Origin: Arcobacter sp. CECT 8986
GTDB lineage: Bacteria > Campylobacterota > Campylobacteria > Campylobacterales > Arcobacteraceae
Assembly: GCF_004116725.1 (NCBI RefSeq)
Contig: NZ_PDKG01000001.1
Span: 248,001-312,000, forward strand
Direction of reading: 5' to 3'
Length of the DNA: 64,000 nucleotides
Of this stretch, positions 34,978-42,904 are shown piece by piece. The notes under the pieces were generated by a model. That model was not told the origin of the DNA and did not search any database. It saw nothing but the letters and a program-made list of their open reading frames with translations. The first letter of the stretch is position 1. Each line of letters starts with the position of its first letter. A program made the position numbers and the translations under genes.

Positions 34978-36507
34978 CCACTCAATAGTTGCTGGTGGCT
35001 TAGATGAAATATCATACACCACTCTATTAATCCCATCAACTTCGTTGATGATTCTTCTAGAGATAGTTTCTAATATATCATGTGGAATATATGCAAAAGT
35101 TGCTGTCATTCCATCTGTTGCTTCTACTATTCTTACACAAACAGTGTTATCATAAGTTCTGTTATCACCCATAACACCAACAGATTTTACATTTAGTAAA
35201 ACTGTAAATGCTTGCCATGTTTTGTCATAGTATCCAGTAGATCTAAGAACATCAAGCATAATAACATCAGCTTTTCTTAATAGCTCTAAGTCTGGTTTAT
35301 TTACATCTCCCATAACTCTAATAGCAAGTCCTGGTCCAGGGAAAGGATGTCTACCAATCATATCTGATGGAAGTCCAAGTTCTAATCCTAAAGCTCTTAC
35401 TTCATCTTTAAAGATTTCTCTTAAAGGTTCGATTAGTTCAAATGTCATCCAATCAGGTAATCCACCTACATTGTGGTGAGATTTGATAGTTTTTGAAGGC
35501 CCTTTTACAGAAACAGACTCAATAACATCTGTATAAAGTGTACCTTGTGCTAAGAACTCAATACCATCATGTTTTTTTGCTTCTTTGTCAAATACTTCGA
35601 TAAATGTTTCACCGATGATTTTTCTTTTTCTTTCTGGGTCTGTAACTCCAGCTAATCTTTCTAAGAAAATTTCACTAGCATCAACTGTTATTAGGTTTAC
35701 ACCACGTGCTGCAAACATAGTTTCTACTTGTTCTCTTTCATTAGCTCTTAAAAGTCCATTATCAACAAATACAGGAATTAGTTGCTCACCAATTGCTTCT
35801 GCTAAAAGTGTAGCAACAACAGAAGAGTCAACTCCTCCACTTACACCACAAAGAACTTTTTTATCTCCAACTTTTTCTTGGATTTTTACAATTTGTTCTT
35901 TTGCAAAAGAACCCATATTCCAAGTAGAATCACATCCACAAATATGTTTTGCAAAGTTTTTAAGAAGTTTACTTCCTTGCTCTGAATGATATACTTCAGG
36001 GTGAAATTGGAATGCATAAACAAGTCTATTCATATCTGCAATCGCAGCATAAGGAGAGTTATCACTAACAGCGATTTTTTCAAATCCTTCTGGGATTTTT
36101 TCTACTCTATCCCCATGAGACATCCATACAATTTGACCATCTTTTGTATCTTTGAATATATCACTATCTTTTACGAAATTTAATTGAGCTTTTCCATACT
36201 CATGATGAGATGCTGGTATAACACTTCCACCGAAATGTTGTGCGATTAATTGCATACCATAACAAATACCTAAAATAGGAAGTCCTAATTCAAAAATTTC
36301 ACTATCTGGATGATAAGAATCTTCTGCATATACTGATGCTGGACCACCACTTAAAATAATTCCTTTAGGAGTTCTTGCTTTAATATCTTCAATACTTTCA
36401 CTAAATGGAACAATTTCACTATATACACCAGATTCTCTAAGTTTTCTGGCAATAATTTGTGTATATTGACTACCAAAATCTAATACAACTATTGGCACAT
36501 GTTTCAT
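34972..36507 (-). CDS. guaA: GMP synthase (glutamine-hydrolysing)
   Basis: The 511-residue two-part enzyme makes GMP from XMP. The glutaminase domain has Cys82 in LGICYGMQL and His in QFHPEVYH. The ATP-pyrophosphatase domain has the PP-loop [10 protein letters not shown] (about 220-229), and the C-terminal dimer domain has [16 protein letters not shown] and ends KPPATIEWE. It is monocistronic, between the DUF2971 gene and nhaD. Confidence 0.98.
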   Translation of the reverse strand: MKHVPIVVLDFGSQYTQIIARKLRESGVYSEIVPFSESIEDIKARTPKGIILSGGPASVYAEDSYHPDSEIFELGLPILGICYGMQLIAQHFGGSVIPASHHEYGKAQLNFVKDSDIFKDTKDGQIVWMSHGDRVEKIPEGFEKIAVSDNSPYAAIADMNRLVYAFQFHPEVYHSEQGSKLLKNFAKHICGCDSTWNMGSFAKEQIVKIQEKVGDKKVLCGVSGGVDSSVVATLLAEAIGEQLIPVFVDNGLLRANEREQVETMFAARGVNLITVDASEIFLERLAGVTDPERKRKIIGETFIEVFDKEAKKHDGIEFLAQGTLYTDVIESVSVKGPSKTIKSHHNVGGLPDWMTFELIEPLREIFKDEVRALGLELGLPSDMIGRHPFPGPGLAIRVMGDVNKPDLELLRKADVIMLDVLRSTGYYDKTWQAFTVLLNVKSVGVMGDNRTYDNTVCVRIVEATDGMTATFAYIPHDILETISRRIINEVDGINRVVYDISSKPPATIEWE

Positions 36508-36618
36508 ATATTATTTTCCTTAATTAATTTCACATAAGAAGTGATTTCTTATTTTAATAAGTTTATAGTATCTAAAAAGTAGTAAATTTTAAGTTAAAAA
36601 AGTAAAAAGTAGACATAA

Positions 36619-36648
36619 AAAAAGCTACTAAAAAATTAGTAGCTTTTT
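36619..36648 (-). terminator. nhaD terminator
   Basis: A perfect 13-bp stem AAAAAGCTACTAA / TTAGTAGCTTTTT with a 4-nt loop lies 8 bases after the nhaD stop. A- and T-runs on both sides let it work on either strand. Confidence 0.8.
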
Positions 36649-36656
36649 ATTATTAT

Positions 36657-38039
36657 TTAGAAGTGACTGATTTGTAAAACTTCGTATTGGAAGTACCATA
36701 CTAAAATAGATACTACATATCCAATAAATACCGTCCAAGCAAATTTCATATGAGAACCAAAAGTATAGATTCCATGTAATTTACCCATAACACCAACACC
36801 AGCTGCACTACCAAATGAGATTAAAGAACCACCAACACCAGCTGTTAAAGTAACTAACATCCATTGGTCAAGTCCCATTTCTGGATTTGCTTTTAATACA
36901 GCAGACATTACTGGAACATTATCAACAATTGCAGATAAGAAACCAACTCCAATATTTGACCAAGTTGGTCCTAATACTGATGGGTCATAAACATGAGAAG
37001 CAAGTGCTAACCATCCGATGAAATATAATCCACCAACTGCTGCTAAAATACCAAAGAAAAATAATAGTGTATTATTCTCAATTTTTGCAATATTATGGAA
37101 AATATTGAAGTGGTCAGAACCATATTTTTTCTTAAGTCCATAAGAGTAAACTTTAAGTAAAGATAGACCAAACATCATACCCCACATTGCTGGTAAATGT
37201 AAAACTTGGTGAGACATTACAGCACAAAAAATAGTAAATACACCTAAAAACATTACAACTTTTGCTCCTGCTGCCATCTCTGGTTTTTCTTCTTTAGAAA
37301 CATCAAAGTCTGGTTTTACATCAGGTACAAATCTAGCTAAGATAAATGCTGTTGTTAAATATCCTAAAATTGCTGCTGGAAACAGATATAAGAAGTCTGT
37401 AAATACACCTTTTCCTGCTGTCCAAGCCATAAGTGTAGTAATATCACCAAAAGGAGACCATGCACCACCTGCATTTGCTGCAACAACAATATTAATAGCG
37501 CCAGGAACTAAGAACTCTTTTTTCTGTTTATCTATTGTGATTAAAACTGTTGAAAGAATAAGTGCAGTTGTTAAGTTATCAGCAATAGGTGATAAGAAAA
37601 ATGCAATAAATCCTGTTACCCAAAAAAGTTTTCTATATGTATAACCTTTTGATACAAGATTATATTTCAATCTATCGAAAACGCCCATATGAATAAGTGA
37701 TTCGATATAAGTCATAGCAACAAATAAGAAGAAGAAAATCTCTGCAATTTCTAAAATTAAGTGTTCTGCTTGAATATGAACTAAATCCATATTTAAACCA
37801 TTAATTGCATAATATAATGCAATAAGAATAAAAATAAAAGTACCTATAAATAAAGCTGGTTTTGCTTTATCTATCTCATATTTTTCTTCTGCAGCAACAA
37901 AGTAGTAACCTACTACAAAAATTAATAACGAGGCGAACCCAATCCATGTCATCGTTAAATCTGGGATTTCTCCTTGTCCTGAGCTTGACGCAAATGCGGC
38001 TACTGTACATAGGAAAAGTGACAGTATAACTTTAAACAT
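36657..38039 (-). CDS. nhaD: Na+/H+ antiporter NhaD
   Basis: The 460-residue protein has about 12 helices and an N-terminal hydrophobic leader. Signatures of the NhaD branch of the ion transporter superfamily are FFLSPIADNLTTALILSTVLI, NIVVAANAGGAWSPFGDITTLMAWTAGKG and IVDNVPVMSAVLKANPEMG. It expels Na+ or Li+ in exchange for protons, relevant for a salt-water lifestyle. The ATG follows AAGGAG by 5 bases. The leader (38040-38166) holds a long, apparently switchable RNA structure. Confidence 0.95.
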   Translation of the reverse strand: MFKVILSLFLCTVAAFASSSGQGEIPDLTMTWIGFASLLIFVVGYYFVAAEEKYEIDKAKPALFIGTFIFILIALYYAINGLNMDLVHIQAEHLILEIAEIFFFLFVAMTYIESLIHMGVFDRLKYNLVSKGYTYRKLFWVTGFIAFFLSPIADNLTTALILSTVLITIDKQKKEFLVPGAINIVVAANAGGAWSPFGDITTLMAWTAGKGVFTDFLYLFPAAILGYLTTAFILARFVPDVKPDFDVSKEEKPEMAAGAKVVMFLGVFTIFCAVMSHQVLHLPAMWGMMFGLSLLKVYSYGLKKKYGSDHFNIFHNIAKIENNTLLFFFGILAAVGGLYFIGWLALASHVYDPSVLGPTWSNIGVGFLSAIVDNVPVMSAVLKANPEMGLDQWMLVTLTAGVGGSLISFGSAAGVGVMGKLHGIYTFGSHMKFAWTVFIGYVVSILVWYFQYEVLQISHF

Positions 38040-38159
38040 TAAATCTCCTTGAAGTGTTTCTTCAAATAAACCTAAAATTTATTTGAAGATTTAAAATTAA
38101 ATTCTGCCTAAAAAAGACTTAAATTTAACCTACTGCTTTAACTTACATGGTTATTAGGC
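38040..38159 (-). promoter_or_regulatory. Structured 5' leader of nhaD with mutually exclusive hairpins
   Basis: Three elements occur, listed from the 5' end on the minus strand. First, an outer stem GCCTAA / TTAGGC (38154-38159 with 38106-38111) encloses AACC / GGTT. Second, a perfect 12-bp hairpin TCTTCAAATAAA / TTTATTTGAAGA with a 7-nt loop (38059-38089). Third, a 6-bp hairpin TTGAAG / CTTCAA (38049-38065) whose 3' arm overlaps the ribosome-binding site AAGGAG (38045-38050). Hairpins two and three compete for bases 38060-38065, so only one can form. This is how translational riboswitches and thermosensors look; no known class is recognised. Confidence 0.5.
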
Positions 38160-38166
38160 TTATATT

Positions 38167-39624
38167 TTAGTCTTTTTTAAGGAAGTGAGCACCTAAAGAC
38201 TCTTTTCTATTTAATGCAGATTGTAAAATTTGTCTAGCTGTTAACAATCTTAAATATAAAAGTCGTCCTACATCTAATTTTAAGAAACTATTAACTTGAG
38301 CAAGAGCATCTTTAAGTTTGTGTTCTTCTCTTACGATAGCTGCATTTTTCCACATAATTCTTCTCAAAGAATCTTTTATCTCTTTGTCAATAGGTTTATT
38401 TCTAGTGTAAGATTTTATCGGTTTCATATAATTTTTATATGATATTTTGAAATTATCTTTTAAACTATGCTCAACTGCAAGTTTAGAGAAAACAATTCCT
38501 TCAAGTAATGAGTTAGAAGCCAATCTATTTGCTCCATGTACCCCAGTACAAGCAGCTTCACCAACAGCATAAAGATTTTTCATACCATTTACTAAAGCAT
38601 CTTTGTTTGTTGGAATTCCACCCATTGTATAATGAAATGCAGGAGAGATTGGAACTCTTTCAAATGGAAGTTCAAACCCAAGTTCTTTCAAGTTTGAATA
38701 AATATTTGGAAATCTTTTTTTGAAAAAAGATTTTTCAAATGTCTCAAAAGATAGATAAACACCCTTTTTATTTTTAACTGCATAATCAAAAATTGCACGG
38801 CTTACTACATCTCTTGGAGCTAGTTCACCATCTTTATGATAATCAAATAAAAATCTATAATTATCTTCATCAACAACATGAGCACCCTCACCTCTTAAAG
38901 CTTCACTTAATAGAGGTTTTCTAGCAAAGTGTGTTCCTTTTACTACTGTTGGATGAAATTGAAGCATTTCCATATCTTTTAAGGCAATACCTTTTTCTAG
39001 ACAAATACCTTGAAGTTCACCAGCAATAGTTGTAGAGTTAGTGTGATATTTATATAAAGACCCAACTCCTCCACTTGCAATAATAATATTGTGTGCATAG
39101 ATAATTTTTTGTTCTGTTTCACTTACAAAAACTTGTGCACCATAACAAACACCATCTTCTATTAATAAATCAGCAACAACAGTATTTGTCATCATTTCAT
39201 GAGGAAAATTTTGAACTAAAAAATAGTGAATCATTCTTCCCGTAGCATCACCATCAGCATGTAAAATTCTATCTCTTGAGTGTGCTGCTTCTCTTGTAAA
39301 TGCAAGTTTTCCTTTTGCATTTAAATCAAATTGAAGCCCCGCACTAATTAAATCTTTTACAGCTTTTAATGAGTTTTTGCTTAGTATTTCAACAGCTTGC
39401 TTATCATTATAATTTGCACCTGCAACTAAAGTATCTTCTATGTGTGTTGGAATATCTTCATCATCAACAGCAGTTGCTACTCCACCTTGAGCCCAAAAAG
39501 TATTACACTCCCAAGGAGATTTTTTTGTAACTAATAATACTTTTTTATCTTTTGGTATTAATCTAGCAGCATTTAACCCAGCGACCCCTGACCCAATAAT
39601 CAGATAATCATAAGTTGTCTGCAT
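38167..39624 (-). CDS. nadB: L-aspartate oxidase
   Basis: The 485-residue flavoprotein oxidises L-aspartate to iminoaspartate, the first step of NAD synthesis. FAD binding is YLIIGSGVAGLNAARLI; WAQGGVATAVDDED, REAAHSRDRILHADGDATG and HPTVVKGT are the active-site blocks shared with fumarate reductases; YTMGGIPTN and GEAACTGVHGANRLASNSLLE complete the pattern. NadA and NadC are not in this window. Its ATG overlaps the stop of the tiny lipoprotein gene by one base (TAATG). Confidence 0.96.
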   Translation of the reverse strand: MQTTYDYLIIGSGVAGLNAARLIPKDKKVLLVTKKSPWECNTFWAQGGVATAVDDEDIPTHIEDTLVAGANYNDKQAVEILSKNSLKAVKDLISAGLQFDLNAKGKLAFTREAAHSRDRILHADGDATGRMIHYFLVQNFPHEMMTNTVVADLLIEDGVCYGAQVFVSETEQKIIYAHNIIIASGGVGSLYKYHTNSTTIAGELQGICLEKGIALKDMEMLQFHPTVVKGTHFARKPLLSEALRGEGAHVVDEDNYRFLFDYHKDGELAPRDVVSRAIFDYAVKNKKGVYLSFETFEKSFFKKRFPNIYSNLKELGFELPFERVPISPAFHYTMGGIPTNKDALVNGMKNLYAVGEAACTGVHGANRLASNSLLEGIVFSKLAVEHSLKDNFKISYKNYMKPIKSYTRNKPIDKEIKDSLRRIMWKNAAIVREEHKLKDALAQVNSFLKLDVGRLLYLRLLTARQILQSALNRKESLGAHFLKKD

Positions 39625-39749
39625 TATTTTGATGCTTCTTGCTTACTATCCACATATACTGGATCGGCTTTATAACCACATCCACTAAGAACTAATAAAA
39701 AACTTGTTATAATAACAATATGAAAAACGTGAGTACAATTCTTAATCAT
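39624..39749 (-). CDS. Very small lipoprotein (41 residues)
   Basis: A short frame just before nadB encodes MIKNCTHVF, then a hydrophobic helix HIVIITSFLLVLSGC with an LSGC lipobox (Cys at about residue 26), and CGYKADPVYVDSKQEASK as the mature part. Short lipoproteins with CGxK near the processed Cys resemble LptM/YifL, which assists outer-membrane LPS translocon maturation. This match is by eye only. Its stop overlaps the nadB ATG (TAATG), which supports real translation. The first 30 bases overlap the divergent gene at 39720. No strong ribosome-binding site is seen. Confidence 0.6.
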   Translation of the reverse strand: MIKNCTHVFHIVIITSFLLVLSGCGYKADPVYVDSKQEASK

Positions 39750-40133
39750 CTTAAACAACATCCTGAATTTAGGAAAATCAATACAAACCAAAAGATTCAA
39801 AAGTTAATAGATATTTTACCTTTGAAACTGAAAAAAGGTATAAAATTTGCTTATGTAAAAGGCGAAATATTATACTTTGTATTAACTCATCCCGTATTTA
39901 AATTAGAGTTTGAGTATAACAAAGCTTTGATAAATTCACTATTAATTAGTGCTAATCTAGCAAATATTCAAGATATAAAATTTTTCGTTACAAATAAAAG
40001 AGAAAAAAAGCAAGAGATTCAAAAAGTAGAAAAATACAAAGAGAGATCTCATGGTATTTTTGAAAATAAAATAGAAAATCCAAAACTACACAATCTTTTT
40101 GAAGAGATTAGAGCTGTTATAAAAAACTCTTAA
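39720..40133 (+). CDS. DciA-like (DUF721) protein
   Basis: The 137-residue protein starts with a helical part (NHLKQHPEFRKINTNQKIQKLI) and then has the central core KGIKFAYVKGEILYFVLTHPVFKLEFEYNKALINSLL. There the LYFVLTHPVFKLEF strand pair followed by a helix and IQDIKFFV resembles DUF721. DciA proteins of this domain load the replicative helicase in bacteria that lack DnaC/DnaI. The match is modest, so the role is inference. It overlaps the lipoprotein gene at its start and the metallopeptidase gene at its end. Confidence 0.55.
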   Translation: MKNVSTILNHLKQHPEFRKINTNQKIQKLIDILPLKLKKGIKFAYVKGEILYFVLTHPVFKLEFEYNKALINSLLISANLANIQDIKFFVTNKREKKQEIQKVEKYKERSHGIFENKIENPKLHNLFEEIRAVIKNS

Positions 40134-40704
40134 GAAGTTTTTCTCTTTGCTTATAATCAGGACAATACTCAAAAACTAATTGCCAAAAATTCTTTGAATG
40201 ATTTTTGTGCTTTATGTGAGCAAGTTCGTGAATCACTACATATTCCACAACTTCAATAGGAAACTTCACAAGTAAAATATTAAAGTTCAAGTCATCTTTA
40301 TAGTTACAAGAGCCCCATGTTCTTTTATTTTTTCTAAATTTTATTGAACTTGGAAATAATTGCATTATATTTGAAAACTTTTCAACTATTGGTGGAATTA
40401 TCTTTTTTGCTTCATTTTTATAAAAAATATCTATGTTTCTATCATCTAAATTCTTATGTTTTACACCTAAAAAATAAAACTCATTTTCTTCTAAACTATT
40501 TTGTTTAAAAGTTAAAATATTTTTATAAATCCATTGTGATTTTTTTTGAACTATATCTTCAATATCGTACTTACTTAGATAATAATTTGTTTTAACTTCA
40601 ATAGAATTTGCAGTTTTTATTCTTATATATGTATATTTCAAACCATGTTTTTTGTGTACTTTTACATTTATTTTTAAATTAGCAATTGTTGTTATATATT
40701 CCAA
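40117..40704 (-). CDS. YgjP-like metallopeptidase domain protein (DUF45/M48-like)
   Basis: The 195-residue protein has the zinc motif HELAHIKHKNHSKNFW with a conserved second His-Ser, preceded by KRTWGSCNYKDDLNFNILLVKFP, the signature of the YgjP/DUF45 family. Members are predicted zinc metalloproteases without known substrate. It ends inside the convergent DciA-like gene (17 bp overlap). Confidence 0.9.
   Translation of the reverse strand: MEYITTIANLKINVKVHKKHGLKYTYIRIKTANSIEVKTNYYLSKYDIEDIVQKKSQWIYKNILTFKQNSLEENEFYFLGVKHKNLDDRNIDIFYKNEAKKIIPPIVEKFSNIMQLFPSSIKFRKNKRTWGSCNYKDDLNFNILLVKFPIEVVEYVVIHELAHIKHKNHSKNFWQLVFEYCPDYKQREKLLKSFL
40122..40142. terminator. Short hairpin at the convergent gene ends
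   Basis: AAAAACT / AGTTTTT pair around a 7-nt loop inside the overlap of the DciA-like and metallopeptidase genes. It could end both transcripts. Confidence 0.35.
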
Positions 40705-40752
40705 ACAAATCCTTAAGTTATTTTTCGATAAAATTTCGCATTATATTAGCCG

Positions 40753-40758
40753 TATAAT
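40753..40758 (+). promoter_or_regulatory. -10 box of the aspartate aminotransferase gene
   Basis: TATAAT lies 37 bases before the ATG at 40796; AGAGGA precedes the start codon. Confidence 0.45.
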
Positions 40759-40795
40759 ATTAACATAATGAAAATTATTTAGAGGAAAAAAACAG

Positions 40796-41986
40796 ATGAA
40801 AATTGCCCAGAGAATGGAGAAACTGTCTCCGTCAGTTACAATGGCTATTACTGCTTTAGGGAGAGAACTAAAAGCACAAGGTAAAGACATTTTAAGTTTT
40901 AGTGCAGGTGAGCCTGATTTTGATACACCAGATGTGATAAAAGATGCAGCTATTAAGGCTATTAAAGCAGGTTTTACAAAATATACATCTGTAGAGGGTA
41001 TAACTGAAACAAAGCAAGCAATTATTGATAAATTAAAAAGAGACCACGGATTAGAATATAATCTAGACAATATTGTAATAAGTAATGGGGCTAAACACTC
41101 ACTTTTCAATCTATTCCAATTATTGATAAATGAAGGGGATGAAGTAATTATTCCATCACCTTACTGGGTTACTTATCCAGAACAAGTAAAATATTCTGAT
41201 GGTGTTCCAGTTTTTATTGAAACTGATGATTCAACAAATTTTAAAATTACAGCAGAACAACTAAAAGCTGCTATTACACCAAAAACAAAAATTCTTGTTT
41301 TAAACTCACCATCAAATCCAACTGGTGCAGTTTATTCTAAAGAAGAATTAACTGAAATTGGAAAAGTTTTAGAAGGAACAGATATCTTAGTACTTTCAGA
41401 TGAAATGTATGAAAAAATTCTTTTTGATAAAGAAGTTTTCACTGCAACTGCACAAGTAAGTAAAGATATGTATGATAGAACAGTTACTATTAATGGACTT
41501 AGTAAAGCAGTTGCTATGACTGGTTGGAGATTTGGATATATTGCAACTCCAAGAATTGATATAGTAAAAGCTATGATTAAACTTCAAGGACAAGTAACTT
41601 CAAATATTAATAGTATGACTCAAGTAGCTTCTATTTCTGCACTAGAAGGTGAAGCAGATAAAGAGATTGAAGCTATGAGAAAAGAGTTTGAAAAAAGAAG
41701 AAACTTTGCAGTGAAAGCATTTAATGACATCGATGGTATTTCATGTGTATCACCAAAAGGTGCATTCTATTTATTTGTAAATATCAAAGAAGTAACAGAA
41801 AACTCAATCAAATTTTGTGAACAACTTTTAGCAGAAGAAGGTGTTGCAGTTGTTCCTGGATTAGCATTTGGTCAAGAAGGTTATTTCAGATTCTCTTTTG
41901 CTACTGATTTAGAAAGTATCAAAAATGGAATTGAAAGAATCGAAAGATTCGTAGATAGAATCAAAAACATAGACTATAACGAATAA
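40796..41986 (+). CDS. aspB: Aspartate aminotransferase (class I/II PLP)
   Basis: The 396-residue class I aminotransferase of the AspB/AspC type swaps amino groups between aspartate and 2-oxoglutarate. Visible are SAGEPDFDTPD near the N-terminus, NGAKHSLFNLFQ, PSPYWVTYPEQVK, NSPSNPTGAVYS, and NGLSKAVAMTGWRFGYIA with the PLP lysine; the terminal FRFSFA contains the carboxylate-binding Arg. Substrate range is inferred from the family. It overlaps the efflux gene by one base, forming a two-gene operon. Confidence 0.93.
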   Translation: MKIAQRMEKLSPSVTMAITALGRELKAQGKDILSFSAGEPDFDTPDVIKDAAIKAIKAGFTKYTSVEGITETKQAIIDKLKRDHGLEYNLDNIVISNGAKHSLFNLFQLLINEGDEVIIPSPYWVTYPEQVKYSDGVPVFIETDDSTNFKITAEQLKAAITPKTKILVLNSPSNPTGAVYSKEELTEIGKVLEGTDILVLSDEMYEKILFDKEVFTATAQVSKDMYDRTVTINGLSKAVAMTGWRFGYIATPRIDIVKAMIKLQGQVTSNINSMTQVASISALEGEADKEIEAMRKEFEKRRNFAVKAFNDIDGISCVSPKGAFYLFVNIKEVTENSIKFCEQLLAEEGVAVVPGLAFGQEGYFRFSFATDLESIKNGIERIERFVDRIKNIDYNE

Positions 41987-42873
41987 TGACTCTACAAAAA
42001 AAAGCTACGCTAGTTTCTTCTAGTGTAGCTGCTATCCTTACTCTAATCAAATTAATTATCGGTATTTTTAGTGGTTCAGTTGCTGTTTTAGCTTCGGCAA
42101 TTGACTCTGTTTTAGATATGTTTGTATCTGTATTTAATTACTTTGCAATATCTAATGCTGAAAAACCAGCTGATAAGACATTTAACTATGGAAGAGGAAA
42201 GATAGAAGCTTTGGCTTCTGTAATAGAAGGTACAATAATTACTCTTTCTGGGGTATTTTTATTATATGAAGCAGTAAAAAAATATTTCACAAGTCAAACA
42301 TCACAATATTTAGAAATATCACTTATCGTGATGGTAATATCTTTAATAATTACAATAGGATTAGTTACATACTTAAATTATGTATCAAAAAAGACTAATA
42401 ATATGGTTATTAAAGCTGATGCGTTACACTATAAAACTGACGTTTATTCAAATATTGCAGTTTTAGGTTCACTTATTTTAGTAAAACTTACAAGTTATGA
42501 GATTATTGATGTAATTGTAGGTGCAAGTATCGCTATTTATATTATATATTCAGCTTATGAGCTTATTTCTGATGGAATTCTTATTCTTTTAGATAGAGCA
42601 GTTGATGAAGAAGTAGTAAATAAAATAAAAGAAATTATAAACTCAAATGAGAAAATAACTACATACCATCTACTAAAGACAAGAGAAGCAGCAAATCAGA
42701 CTTTTGTTGATGTTCACTTAGTTTTTGATTATGAGATATCACTTATGAATGCACATAGAGTAAGTGACAAAATTGAAGATAAAATAAAAGATATTGACAA
42801 AACAAAAGATTGGGTTATAAATATTCATCTAGACCCATATGATGACCTTAAAAGTAATCTTGCAAATTTATAG
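41986..42873 (+). CDS. Cation diffusion facilitator family metal efflux protein
   Basis: The 295-residue protein has six helices and a C-terminal cytoplasmic domain. Transport-site residues are in helices 2 and 5: SAIDSVLDMFVSVFNY and ADALHYKTDVYSNIAV. The domain ends NIHLDPYDD. FieF/ZitB-type carriers export Zn2+, Fe2+ or similar ions by proton antiport; which metal is not readable. The start overlaps the stop of aspB (TAATG). Confidence 0.92.
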   Translation: MTLQKKATLVSSSVAAILTLIKLIIGIFSGSVAVLASAIDSVLDMFVSVFNYFAISNAEKPADKTFNYGRGKIEALASVIEGTIITLSGVFLLYEAVKKYFTSQTSQYLEISLIVMVISLIITIGLVTYLNYVSKKTNNMVIKADALHYKTDVYSNIAVLGSLILVKLTSYEIIDVIVGASIAIYIIYSAYELISDGILILLDRAVDEEVVNKIKEIINSNEKITTYHLLKTREAANQTFVDVHLVFDYEISLMNAHRVSDKIEDKIKDIDKTKDWVINIHLDPYDDLKSNLANL

Positions 42874-42878
42874 TGTTT

Positions 42879-42904
42879 AGAAAGTAGGAATAACCCTACT
42901 CTCT
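42879..42904 (+). terminator. Terminator of the aminotransferase-efflux operon
   Basis: AGAAAGTAGG pairs with CCTACTCTCT (one G-U pair on the minus reading) around a 6-nt loop, followed by a T-run. It includes the metE stop on the other strand. Confidence 0.65.

Noticed and set aside
35585-35989. A 134-residue plus-strand frame inside guaA
   Set aside because: Antisense to a strongly conserved part of guaA, with no ribosome-binding site or motif.
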